A DNA stretch of 64,000 nt from Typha latifolia (lineage: Eukaryota; Streptophyta; Magnoliopsida; Poales; Typhaceae), in contig CM034099.1 of the NCBI GenBank assembly GCA_019914945.1, positions 2,542,001 to 2,606,000 on the forward strand, given 5' to 3'. Under the pieces are notes generated by a model. That model worked only from the letters and a program-made list of their open reading frames with translations. It was not told the origin of the DNA and did not search any database. Below, piece by piece: positions 22,531 through 35,091 of this stretch. The position numbers and the translations under genes were made by a program. Each line of letters starts with the position of its first letter. Positions within the stretch are counted from its first letter, which is position 1.

Positions 22531-23046
22531 GGTATGACATGGGCTTATATCGCTGTATCCAGTCAGGCAAGAACACCTCTGGCCATTCGGTGGCCGTTGT
22601 TGGCATGTAGGAAAATCTCTCCTCCATTCGGTGTGCTCCACATCAACATCAACACGAAGAAATAGCGAAATAGCCGTCGTCTCTGTTCCTAATAAGAAGA
22701 TAACAGTATTGTTTGATATTAAATGCTAATAGATAGAGAAGAATGGATGAACGACTTAACTGTGGCGCACTTGTGGGCCCCCGGGTTTCTTGCAGTGGGA
22801 ACTCGTCAAAGGTACGGTGTCAGGGCCTCGAAACTGGCACACGCACAGTTGCATGTGGTGGGAACCTGGGAACGGTTCACGCGAGTAATACGTGAGGCCA
22901 CTCCTAACTCCAGTAGTAGTGAAACGGAATAAGAATCTGGTGACTTCTATATTATAAAACGGAATTTTTGTGAGTACGTATTTCTACTGGTTGATGCTAA
23001 GGATTTTCGAATTTAACGTACGTTATAATATATGTATGGAAGATTG

Positions 23047-23073
23047 AGGAGGAGGAGGAGGAGGAGGAGGAGG
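23047..23073. repeat. (GGA)n trinucleotide repeat
   Basis: Nine GGA/AGG units about 230 bp upstream of the OVATE start codon. Confidence 0.93.
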
Positions 23074-23303
23074 TCGGTTTTAGATTATCGTAGATCACGA
23101 GTCGACCTCGTCAAACTAGTCCCCGTCACTTCCCCCTTATAACTCGCCCCGACCCCAGCCGGCTTCCAGACTTCCAGTGAACGTTTGTTTAACTTTTTAT
23201 AATTAAGCCCTTCCAAAACTTTCCAAATCCCAACGCAGCCCACACCCTCGCGTACTATTATTTGTTCTCCCACGCCTCCCTCTCTGCCTTTGTCTCCCAC
23301 TCG

Positions 23304-24151
23304 ATGGCCAAGAGCTTCCGTCTCCGCATCTCCCGCGCCTTCCCCTCCTTCCACTTTTGCCGCCCTAAATCCGACGATGTCATGGCCATCACTACCCCGA
23401 TCTTGTACCGGCTAGCGCCGATCAGCCTACAACAACACCCCGTGGGCTGCCGCACGGCGCGGCGGCGAAGCCTCCGCCGGGATTCCTCCGCCCCCGGCGC
23501 AGACGCGGACGCGGAGGCCGACGACCTCCCGCTCGCGAGGGGCACCCCGGCGTACCTATGGCGCAAGGAGGAGAAGTGGCACGTCATCACCTGCGGCGGC
23601 GGTGGCGGAGACTCTCCGCCCCGCCGCCGCAAGATAGATTCCAACGCGGCGGCCCGCCGCCGCATGCGTCGGAGATCTGCGCGGCGGTCGCGAGCGCGCG
23701 CGAGCACGTCGTCCGACAGCGGATGGTTCAGCAGCGACGACGAGGAGGAGGGGGAGGAGGAGAGGAAGGCGGCGTCGACGGGTTCTACGAGGAGCTTTCC
23801 ACGGGGTCGTCAGATAATGTGCGCATGGGGAGGAGCGGAATAGGAGCCACGGAGGAGGAGGAGGAGGAGGAGGATATGGAGGCGGAGGAGGACAAGGTTG
23901 GTGGGAGCTTCGCGGTGGTGAAGAGGTCGGAGGACCCACGTGGGGATTTCCGTCGGTCGATGGCGGAGATGGTGGTGGAGAAGGAGATCTACGACTCGGC
24001 GGGGTTGGAGCGGCTTCTGCAGTGTTTCTTGTCGCTTAACGCGAGGCACCACCACAAGGCTATCGTCGATGCGTTTGGGGATATCTGGGATGCCATCTTC
24101 CCCACCTCCGCTACCCCTCCTGCTCTTCTTCCCAAATATTTACTAAAGTAG
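23304..24151 (+). CDS. OFP: OVATE family protein (OFP), frame broken once near 23798
   Basis: OFPs are plant transcriptional repressors that partner with TALE homeodomain and TRM proteins and shape organs. The N-terminal frame starts at ATG 23304 ('MAKSFRLRISRAFPSFHFC') and reads through Arg/Ser-rich sequence to 'SSDSGWFSSDDEEE' and 'STRSF', typical of OFPs. The C-terminal frame (-1 relative) carries the OVATE domain, about 70 residues, with 'FAVVKRSEDPRGDFRRSMAEM', 'LERLLQCFLSLN' and 'HHKAIVDAFGDIWDAIFP', and ends at 24151. The frames meet at GCTTTCC (23794-23800): one more T there would continue 'RSF' into 'STGSSD', as in the family. OFPs are normally intronless, so splicing is an unlikely explanation. 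The corrected length would be about 282 aa. Either a recent pseudogene or a single-base assembly deletion in a T run. The coding sequence is strongly GC-rich with GAG/GGA repeats. Confidence 0.87.
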
Positions 24152-25530
24152 TAAATAAAAAAATTATAGATATCATATAATAATAATAATATTTGTTGTG
24201 CATGGCTTTTGCTTGGAATTATCGTTGCCGTGTTCTGCTCTGCTGTGGTTTTATTAGTGTGGTATGTAAATAAATAGTGAGGAGTATAAATTCCTTTATT
24301 TTTTTTTCCTCGCACTTTTTTTCTAGTAATAACGAGTAGACCAATTTAACCTTTTCGTATAATAAAATAGAGGAAAATTTTAGTATCCTACTCTCTCTTT
24401 TTTTTTTTTCAAATTTCTTTTCTCATCCTCCATGATTCCTCCTTTTAAGTTTTTTCACGCCAGATAATATCTTTAGATGCTGTGTCTAGTAGTATCTAGT
24501 AGTATCTAGCTATAATGCTGTGATGGACAACATATATTATTATCTATTATTTATTCTACATATTGTATTAGTGGAATTGGTTGTTTCTTATCGACTTAAC
24601 TGTTCGTTGGTTAACTCGTGACTTATCTTAGTATAAGAGCACACGAGTCTCCAATCCAGAAATAAGGGGAATGCTAAAATATAAAAATCATAGGCCACTT
24701 ATTATTTTTTAGGTTAATTAGTTATCTAATATGTCCGAAATTATAATAATAATATAAATTACGACGACCCAAAATTTATATAAAAAAAAAAAATTAAGAG
24801 ACAATTTTCTGTATAATAAAAGATTTAGTTCTACCCTTTACGTTGTAGGACAGTAGGAGTGGATTAAATCAAATTAATTTGTTTATATAGTATGTATCTC
24901 TTTAAATAAGTAGAAGAATTTTTGTTCATCTCTAAAAGAGCAGAAGATTCAGATAAAAGATAAACCCTTGAAAGGGAGAAAAGGAAAAGAGAAGACAAAA
25001 TACTGCAGCATATCGTACCGACAAATAGTACGCTAAAATGGCTACGTGCATAGAAAATTAAGAATGTATTATTTAAATATTTTTGTTACGAAGTTACAGG
25101 TATCAAGGTTAGATTGATTTTATGAAAGACCCATTTTATCATACTAGGAAATTTTAAGAAAATAAAATTATGATTTCTTTTATATTTTTTAACATAGTAA
25201 AAATAATATACTTGAATAGAATTTCAGGTGTTTGAAATTATTTAATATTTTATTTTATTTATAGAAAGTAAGATATAAGACGAAATTTTTATTTATAATA
25301 TTTTGTTTATAAAAATAGACCTCCTTTTAATTATATTTTTATAAAAGATTTAGTTCAAATTTTTTATAATTTTATAAAGAGTAAATATGATTAGATATAA
25401 AAAAAATATAAAAAGATGTGCATTTACTGAACCAGTTAAGAGGTCCTCGATCCGGTTAAAAAATATCTCTAAAGTCTAAACTCAAAGCAAATAAGCTCGA
25501 TTATCGTTTGTTCATATTTTATATAGATAA

Positions 25531-25532
<2 letters not shown>

Positions 25533-25562
<30 letters not shown>
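25533..25562. repeat. (TA)n microsatellite
   Basis: About 15 TA units. Confidence 0.93.
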
Positions 25563-25564
<2 letters not shown>

Positions 25565-26740
25565 CTTAGAAAATATACAGCACTCTAATGCCATTTATCA
25601 TGAATAATTTATAAATGAATTATGGGAATAGAGATGTCTAAAGTCACAATCTGGATTTACTTACTTTTACTTCCGCTAATATTCTGCAAAAATATTTGTA
25701 TACAATCTGTCATCAATTACCGTATTCTTTGTACAATATTATTCTTCGAAAATTTAAATATATTAATTTTATTTAATTATGAAATAGACATTACTTTAGA
25801 AACACTTGTGTGCTAGATTGAATAATTCTGTGTGGTGCCTAAATTTACTTTGCAATTAATAGACATATTCTGGATCATCGTGGTGAGTTGGTGATCCGTT
25901 TAGATGAATCTAGTGAGGTAAGGGAAAGTTGTATATTGGATCAAAAAAAATCTCGGTAATGACTTTAATTTCTCTGGAGAAAAGATATTGTGCAGTTATC
26001 ACCGTAATGAAACTTTTTGGTTACCATAACCATATCAGCTACGATTAAAAAATTTAAATGACTTCTTGATAACAATTTCTAATTTATATGGATCTAGGTG
26101 CACAAACCCAAAAGAAAAAATATAGCATTTGGTAGAGGCTTGAAAGGTTCCGCGTAGCAATGTTTAAGCTTTTTATCAGTTAGTTACTTGTATTGTTAAT
26201 ACTCGTGTTTTATTATTAATGTTAATGTTACGGGCATGCTCATTTTATATTAAATATTATCCGTGTATTATAAATTATTAAATTTTAGATTTTAAAATCA
26301 TGCTTTATGTATTCCAATTTTCACTTGCTATTATATCTATAGAGAGCACAACATTATACACTATAAATAATTTATAATATTATATATATGTATCACATAT
26401 TGATTTCCATCGCAGCGTCACTTAACCTATTACAATAGAGTGAGTTATTTAAGAAATCAGGAAGCATATTAGAGAGGACCTATGAAACCTATGTATATTT
26501 AGGCTCCACTTGCCATCTAATTCTCGTTTAGGCTTTAAAATTTTATCCTAAAAATAATAAATTATAATAATATGTTACACAATTCATTATAGTGGTGAGA
26601 ATGCTGAAGTTCTTCCTTATAGATTGAGTCAACGCTCCACCAGAATAGCCAAGTTTATGCAGAAAACTGGAGATTATAATCATTTGAAGATTTACTCCTC
26701 TATTCTTTATACAAATATTAAAAAAAAAGAGAGAGAACTC

Positions 26741-26767
26741 AATAATAATAATAATAATAATAATAAT
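26741..26767. repeat. (AAT)n microsatellite
   Basis: Nine AAT units. Confidence 0.93.
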
Positions 26768-29097
26768 CTAATTTTCTTACTTAAAATATTTTTAAAATAA
26801 TTTACTGTTAATCTTTTTTTCTCTCTAATAGTAAAATAAGTGGTATCTTTAAGTAAGAGTGTGGATGATAATAAAAATAAAGCTGGGTTAAAAAGATTCC
26901 TAAAAATAATTCATCAAGTGGCTTAATGATCCCATCTAAAACTGTGCTGCTATTATTATAGCTACGAGTGTCAATTATTATGTTGTAAGTTGGTGAGCTA
27001 TCCACCAAAACTGGAATAGCGTAAAAGCATCAGGGTTGCTCAACAATAAGAGTTAGTGACCCACAAATTCACGGTGGACTTTAAAGAAAAAGTCGATGTA
27101 GTCAAAATACTTCAAGAAGAAGGGGGGCAAACATCTCGATATTCCCATGCAGTAATCATTCAAGACCTCTTTCTAAACAATTCACAAGACTTATCTTTAA
27201 CGATCTGACGAAATTTGATTGATAGTCTGATACGATCAATAGAAGGCCAAAATTTATAAGAAATTTTTTAGCTGTGATCCTAGTTTTAGATCAGTAATGG
27301 TACATATCAGTATCGGCTAATACTTGTAATCGTGAATTATGTTGGTTTAGATTCTCACCAATATGACTTAAAGTTAAGTGGAGGGCTTGAAAAGATAACA
27401 GGATTTATATGACCCAAATATATGTGAGAGTAGGTAGAGAAAAGAATATTACTCTCTTCTCTTTTCTATTAGTAGAGAAGAAAAAGATTTAAGGGTTTGC
27501 TCTCTAGATCCTCTTGTTAGTATAGGGTCTCTAAGCTTAGTTGGAGATGGTAATTAGAATACTTTGGAAGCGAATTTGCTCATTATATAGTAGAGAGATA
27601 GTAAGTAGTCTTTTGCAGAGTGCCAACACCTATCATTCTCCAGCGTGTTTGAATTAGATCAGTAATCTTTTGGAGTTCAGCACACATAGAAAGATATTGG
27701 AGAAATGAAATACTCATCATTATTTAGCAGAAACGATTGCAATCTTTTGACATTATATTTAGTTAACCACCTCTTTGTGGTTCTTCTACAGTTCTGATGT
27801 ATTCACTGCTCTGCTACGATCTGCCCAAAAAGTTTTTTATTTTTTATTTCAAGAAAAGACTGGAGATAGATATTTTCAACTTGATACACAATATGAGAGG
27901 AGAAATAAGATGAGGGCCCTTTATACGAATTGCATACTTGGTTATATATAAATATCCTAACAAAGAAAATCTATACTCGAAAACGGGGGGGTTGTCAATC
28001 AAACTCTAGCAGAGGTAAGGCTGATGCAACGAGTAGGTGAATCCTCACTTATTTAATGAGGTTTACAACACTGACAAGACCTCCAGAAACAAGTGTTCTG
28101 CAGAACTTGAAATAAGGTCAGTTGATTGAATCGTATACATCATCATCCTTTCAATATTATTTATCTTCTGGTAATTAACACTATAAATTCACTAATACGC
28201 AAGCTGTTTAGAAAAGCATTATATTTGTTTCAAATTGAAAAGGAGAAAATAAAGTACCATGAGAACATTGCATGCCAGCACAATGAAAGCCTTAGGGAAA
28301 AGAAGCTTTTGGCTACATTGCATGCCATCTATAATAACTATCTAGGTCTAGCTTTCATTTCAGAAGAGCATCTTCTTGTATTCCATTGTCCTTGTCTTGT
28401 TGAGGGTGACAAAAGGGACCAGGCTAGTTGGTATTTGACTCTCATTTTCTGAGTAGAAGTCCAGCCCACCTGAAGATAGAGTAAGATCTCCTCTCTTATT
28501 CCTTTTTGCTGTCAGATTTATTTGTTATGTAAATAATTTAATTCTGCATAGACGGTTCCTTTGATTACTATTCGTCCATTTTATTTCATGAATTTTGTGT
28601 ACTAACAGCCGTATAATTCTGAATCTTGACATCAGTTTGACATGTGCTGTAAAAATCTATTCAATATGTCGGTAGAGTCACAACTTTGATTAATTCTTTA
28701 TGCACAACATGATATGCAATAAGAAAAAAAGGATTTGGACTTTGGAGGATGCAAACTAAACTTGAGTACGTAATATTACAAGATTCTGCCAGCAAGAATA
28801 ATGTCTATGAATCACTAGAAGTTGAGACAATTTCACAAACCCAAACCAGTTAAGATGCTCGGTGAAAATCAAACTTGATATTATTATGCAGCTTGTAATT
28901 GAACTAATTTTTATTAATGATCATCTGCCTTTCAAACTTAGATAGAGCTATCACTTGACACATGCAATGAAACCCCTATGTGGGTACATTAGCTAAAGAT
29001 AGAAGTAAAATGGCACATTAGCAACTTTTGCCTGACTGATGTGAAATGTTGAAAGCTTTACTATCTAGCTTCCAGCAGAGAAGAAATTGAATCATAT

Positions 29098-32089
29098 CTA
29101 GAATTCTAAAGGAGTCTTGGCATTCCATTGACAGGCAATATCCTCTGCGATCTTCTGGCCATCAGTGGAAGCTCCCATCAATCCTCGTCTGGTGAAACCG
29201 GCTGCATAGAGCCCATTCTTTCCTTTCCAACTATTTGGAAATTGGTTCTTTTGGGATCCATCGATATCTCTGAAGAAACTCCCATCCTTAAAAATGTACA
29301 ATAGCGTGGTTAGAGACATTGGTATACATGTAGATATTAGCACATATCAACACACACGCATACATAGAGAGGTGTACAAAAGTGTGAACAGGACAACTTA
29401 GAAGCTGAACTAACGAAAGGAACTCTGATCATAGAATCTTTTTTTTTTCTTCTTTTCTCTCTTCTTCTTATTAGTTGCATTAATTGGGAGAGCGCCAATT
29501 CGTGCATTGCATGTGATAAATAATTTTGCATGACCCATCTCCTATTAAGAATGAGAAGTTGTACAGAATAATCCAGTGTGAAAGAACAATTAGATCTGAC
29601 AACATTGGACAAAAGAGTTGCTGTCATGGTTGAAAGATATGCTTTCCTTTATATCGTTGTCAGTGCCCATGCTTGCATATTAATAATTGCACAAGCCTTT
29701 TGCAGTGCACAAGCTTCTAAAACTGTCTTCAAATTGCTGAGGTAACAGTATTTAAATAGGACCCTCTTGCTCATGATAACCTGCAAGTCCATATTAATCA
29801 CTCACATCCACCACGAAATTTTCCATTACTGCACGTAGTCACCTCCCATCTAGTTGACTTGACGTGGGTCTTGCGTCAAAGGGAGGTAAACTTTTAACAT
29901 GTTTAATTATTCATCTCTAATTTGATTGTAATTTTGTGATCGATGTCCCTGAGACTATACCTGTGGAAGCCTTAATACAGTGACATGCATATCATTTTTT
30001 TCCATATCAAAGTGATCTAGCTCATGAAAGATAGAGGATTATCTTGGTATCATACATCTCTCCAGTTACCTCTATTCCTGTTCTTCTTCTTGGTTTTTTC
30101 CCCTGATAAAAACGTTTAATACAATGATTGATTCTATGTACTAAACCACAGTTATGCATACCTTGAGCCATGAAAGAACATTGCTTCTATAGCCTGTTGC
30201 TAGGATGACAGAATTGAATTCTTCCTGCCTACCGTCCACAAACTCCACGCCTTTATCGGTGAACCTGTTTATGGCAGGGACCACCTGAAAGAATTTCGGT
30301 CTAAATTCAGGTAAAGCCAACATCAGAAGACTATTTTGATACTGATAGGTTCATTAGTCAAAAAATAATCATGTTCTGCCATTATGAATCCTCATTATGA
30401 AACTCCTAATAATCAAACTCTATGCGTCACTTGATTTAATTGTTTCCTCGAAGAGTATGATAAATGATTGCGCATGATTGCACACGATAGGCTTTCATTC
30501 TATATCATTCGAGATTATGGAATCTTAGGATGTGGAAACTTAAGAGAATGTGAGATATCTGACCTGTGCCTTTAGTTCCATGCAATCAGGATAACAGTGA
30601 ATTTAGAGAAAAATAAAAGAAATATTTTTATAACCTTTATTTCGCCGCTTTTGATCTTTTCAACTGTTCCAATTTCTAGGACTGGGGTCTTCCCAGTGGT
30701 GCTCTTAAGCTGAAGAGGTCCAATCTTTGGTCGTTTGAGCCCATATTTTTCGGTATCTCCTAGTATTAACCTTGCGCATAAGAGTAGGAAGCCGTCGACC
30801 AACTTCATTGGGAACCATCTGAGTAGCCACATTGCAATGCCAAAGGTTGAGATCCCCAGTATCTCTCTTGGCAAGATGTGCAACTGCCAGGCCCATGAAA
30901 AGCCAATCATGGTTTAGAAATTTAGAACAAGAGCAATAATTAAGTAGAGCTTCTGAATAGTCTGCTAGATTTGGATGGTAACATGTTATTCTGGTAGAAT
31001 TAGCTTGTTTATTGCATGAATGGAGCAGCTTGGTATCATTCATTAGTACTTGACATTTAATCTAAGAGGTAGAGTAGATAAAGAAACCAAAGTACAATAT
31101 GTATAGAAACAAGACAAAATTAAGTGGTTGTATAAGAAAATAACAACACATTTAAGATATGAATGATAGAAAGTAAAAAAAAAAGAAAAAAAAGTTAAAG
31201 ACTTGGTGTTATTTCTGAATTTAACAGCACTAGAATTTGAAAGGAACTAGCGGTATAACTAATTATTCCCTCCCTGTATAGATGTAGCCAAGAGGGAAAT
31301 AATTTGGACAAACTTATCGAAGAATGATTATTTCATAGCCATATTTTGATTTAGCGCAAGGAACGTTAGCATACAGAAGGAAGACATTCGGGTGGAATCT
31401 TAGAAGAAAATTACAGCAGGAAGAGAATAATATGAAGAGGCAGACATCAAAGAAAGGACATATTAACATCTTACCTTATCTCTAACAGCAATAGAGGTTT
31501 GAACATCATTGTTACAGAGGTCCAAGCTAATCTCCATCCCGGAATTCCCGCAGCCCACAACCAAAACCTTCTCCCCTTTAAAATCATCTCCTTTTTTATA
31601 ACAGCTTGTATGCAAGACTTGTCCTCGAAACTCTGATATCCCGCTGATCTTTGGCTGAATGGCTTCTGCATTCTCTCCTGTCGCGACTACAAGCCATCGG
31701 CATATAAATTCCAAGTCATTAGCATGAACACGCCAGAATTCAATGCCAGGATCATACTCTGCATGGTGTACATGCATGCCAAACAAAGGCTCGATCGCAA
31801 AATATTCAGCATATGCTTCTAAGTAGCTTATGAACTGCTGCTTGGTGGGATATATTGGAAATTCCCTGGGGAAAGGCTTGAGAGGAAGTTCGCAATATTG
31901 CTTGGGAAGGTGAAGCTTTAGGCGCTCGTAAGTCCTGAGCTTCCATGATGAGACTATGCAGCTGTCTTTCTCAAGTATCAGGGAAGGGACTCCTTTCTGT
32001 TTCAGGCAAGCAGCAGTTGCTAAACCAGAAGGTCCTGCTCCTACAATTAAGGGCCCAGGAACCCATACCTGCTTTTTGTTTGATTTCAT
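29098..32089 (-). CDS. YUC: YUCCA flavin-containing monooxygenase, 4 exons
   Basis: Converts indole-3-pyruvate to indole-3-acetic acid (auxin), using FAD and NADPH. Exons: 32089-31475, 30883-30635, 30284-30162 and 29286-29098, with introns of 591, 350 and 875 bp, all phase 0, giving 391 aa. The FAD motif GAGPSG is at 17-22, followed by the YUCCA-typical '[15 protein letters not shown]'. The NADPH motif VVGCGNSG lies near 177-184, and the conserved ATGYRSN near 317-323. The C-terminal '[19 protein letters not shown]' is also a family mark. The start is the ATG at 32089 ([13 protein letters not shown]), which places the FAD motif at the usual distance. The frame stays open upstream to about 32212 without an ATG, and an acceptor-like TTTCTTGTAGCAG lies there, so an additional 5' exon is possible. 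Introns were placed from GT-AG sites and family continuity. Confidence 0.92.
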
Positions 32090-33504
32090 GAGTGATCCAT
32101 ATAAAAGCTTGAGTTTGCCACAATAGAAGATGAGAGTATTCTTTCCTGAAGAGAACTCACTGTAGCTTGAACTCTTCTTTGCACTACTGCTACAAGAAAT
32201 CAAATCAGAGTATCAGCCATAGCAAATGAGCAGATATGCTATAGGAAAGCGATCAGTATCTATCCATCTGAGAACAAGTTCAACAACCAAGAGAACAGCA
32301 AGCAAAGTCTTGGATTCTTCCTTTTATTTTGATCAATCTGGAGTAAGTGAAGCAGATAGCATACAAGTTCATGGTTAAGCAATAAACTAATAATTAATAC
32401 AAGAGTTAATAACTAATAACCAATATAAAAGTTAATATTGTGTCGCCAACTGAAGATCTGGTTTGTTTTCGAGGAAATATCTTATATAATCACTACTAAC
32501 ATTAGAAAGGCATTGCATATGGGAATGAGAACAGAAGCTTACTGATATTTGGAGCTCAGACTATGTTGGTGAACACTGATAAGACTTGAGATCAGACAAG
32601 AATCATGCTTGCCACTTTTAAACTACAAGGCTGTGGGGTGACTTGGTATGACAGCAAGGATATGACCATATAAATAGTAGAAGCTGAATGAGAGTTCAAA
32701 TGCACTGGGATTCTTTTAATGTGTTGAAGGGGACATGTAGAAAAGAGAAGGCCAGGATACAGCCTCCTATTGATTGGAATTTTGCTCATTAATGTGTTGA
32801 TTGGAATTTGGATAGAAACAAATATGAGGGGAGAAACAACAAAAGAGACGAGAAGATATAAGTTGTGGGTTCAGATTGCTGGTGCACCATTGGTGAAGTA
32901 AGAATTGCTGGACTATATTATTGTTGCAAAAGGAATTATTTTACTAAATAATTCTCCCTAAAGAATTTCAGAAATATTGCTGAATGGCGATTCTATTGAA
33001 AACTGCTCAAAATCCAATTGCCGCATGAGTTGAACATTTTAGTGTGTCCAGTGTTCACACGAAAATGCTACTATGTTGACCAATTTTTTATTTTCTTTTC
33101 TTTGCAAACGGTAGAGAAGCTGATTTATACCAACAGACTGTACAGGACCTATTGCCTAAATAAATTTAAAGGTAAGCTATTTTGTAGTTTTCATTTAATA
33201 TAATTTATATAACTAAAGCTCTCTGCTTAGCTATATAGACTGAAAAATAATAATGCAAGGACAACAATCTAATAGCAGACTAGAGAAGGAACAAATGGCA
33301 TATTAGAGTGGTTTGATGAGGAGGTTGGCAAGAGAATGCAGTCAATCATCAACAGGCACATCAACTTCACATTACTTCAATTTATGATGAATTAAATTTA
33401 GAATTACATGGGTTTCTATAGGAAGAAACAAGGTAAATGCAGGGATAGGAGGCTGCTATCAACAAACATTAGTATTCACAAAGAAACATCAAGATATACA
33501 AACC

Positions 33505-33900
33505 ATGTGCACTCGCCCTTTTGGCGAATTATGGAGAGAGAGTCCAGATAAAATCTATGTTGCAAAAAGAAAGAAAACCTTGTTACTTTCTCCTAGATCA
33601 GAAGCCATATCTTGTTTCGTGATGCTTATGCTCATGAACAAGAAAATATTACGAGATATTTGGGACCTATATAGTATGATTGAAGCTCACCTTAAAGAGA
33701 GATCTTCCTTGCATTGGCAAAGGCTAAATGTGGTCTCATCTTTTCGGATATCGTTAGGTGTCTGTCACATTTGTTGGTTTGAAGATAATTGGAGGAGTCC
33801 TGACAATCTACTAAATGTTTGGCTTTCTGCAAAGGTTACTCCCATAATTTTGAGGCCTCATTCTTATGCAGATCCTTCATTTCGTCCATGGTTTAATTAG
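33505..33900 (+). other. Open frame of 131 codons, product not recognised
   Basis: Starts at an ATG and runs to a TAG. The protein is mixed, without a signal peptide or membrane helix that I can name; it has a Cys/Trp-containing patch ('GVCHICWFEDNWRSPDNLL'). I recognise no family. It could be a decayed transposon or gene fragment, or chance in a region of moderate GC. Existence as a gene is doubtful. Confidence 0.2.
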
Positions 33901-35070
33901 ACAGTGATACAAAACCACATGTTGATAATGCTGGCATTGCTGTTCATTTCAGCATTATAAGTTGTATACCTGAGAGAGAAGTAGAAGATTAGAATAATTC
34001 TTCTACAGTTGGATAGACAATTTACAGGCTGTCTCTTCCTACTCTATTCTTTTCTATCACCAGTGTTAAGGTTAAATCAACCTGAGGTTAAAATAAAGTT
34101 AGTTTATCCATCTCAACTAACTAACAATTTCGATATCACTCTCTAGTCGTTATCCAATTTTGATTAAAATATTTAAGAATGGGTGAAAGTCCCTTATCTG
34201 CACTGCTGAAAGAAACTATCATTATTGCACTTAACAAAACTCTACTTGCGCACACGCACACAGGTGAAAGACACAATCATACTAAACGGCAAACAGAGAC
34301 TAAACCAAAATTGATAACTTGAAAGAGGAGGCATGGAATATGATTTGCACTATCTAAGATGCAGTAGCCTTAACAGAGGAGATGACTGAAGACAAGCTGA
34401 CTAAAGTTAAAACTCCCCGGATGACAATATTCCAGCGTTCGAGATATTGGATTCCTTACAAACATTCTCAATTTCAAAGAACATTAGAATGACTTTCATT
34501 TTCTGGTAAGATATGGATCAGGATACGAATTCAATTTCAATTGCTTATGTTTGCTTCTAGGAAGTTGCTGTCACTGCTTGCTTGAGCTACCGCGCTCTCT
34601 GATCAGTCAGAGCAAAATATGAAGATTTTAAGCATCTCCACATCAAGAAATGAGTGCAAAACTCATTCCTTCATCAAGCTTGGACAAGATGACTAGAAGT
34701 TTTGACATGACCATCGATAAAACGAAATGGCTGTTCTATAAGTAAGTCAATGTCAGACACACTGAAAGTGAGTTACTGGGATAGTAATCTTACATGTTAG
34801 AGGGCAAATTAGGATCGCCAATGGTTGCATGAACATGAAACAGAAGGTTGTCAACTTTCCATTGAAGAGATTTACTATTGATCCTACTCCACATAGTCTT
34901 CTTCTGCTTCCGCATAAACTACCTCATTCTTTGTTTTATTCCGAAGAATAGTGATTTTTATACTGCCTGATTTTTCCCGTCCTTGTTGATCTTGATATCT
35001 TTCTTACCTCAATGATTCCCTCCAATTAATTTAAAGAAATATTTTCCTTGCTTATATATTTTACCTTCGT

Positions 35071-35091
35071 TTATATATATATATATATATA
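35071..35091. repeat. (TA)n microsatellite
   Basis: About 10 TA units, 820 bp upstream of the kinase start codon. Confidence 0.9.

Larger units (their letters stand above)
19739..23303. other. Intergenic between the transporter pair and the OVATE gene (divergent)
   Basis: Holds the promoter of the second transporter (TATA-like near 19830, GA repeat 20072-20119), a very AT-rich block 20820-21300, a block at 21430-21570 dense in GGCCCA-type motifs, a GC-richer stretch at 22040-22930 with a CACGTG box, and a GGA repeat at 23047-23073. No open frame here looks like a real gene. Confidence 0.6.
24152..29097. other. Gene-poor AT-rich spacer
   Basis: About 4.9 kb of AT-rich DNA, with a (TA)n tract at 25533-25562 and an (AAT)n tract at 26741-26767. 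I looked for LTR primer-binding sites, terminal repeats and transposase or RT motifs and saw none. The open frames here are short, often without an ATG, and show no recognisable domain. The last part before 29098 would contain the YUCCA 3' UTR. Confidence 0.6.

Noticed and set aside
27300..27900. A possible LTR (TGTTGG-like start)
   Set aside because: No second copy, no primer-binding site or polypurine tract, and no retrotransposon protein nearby.
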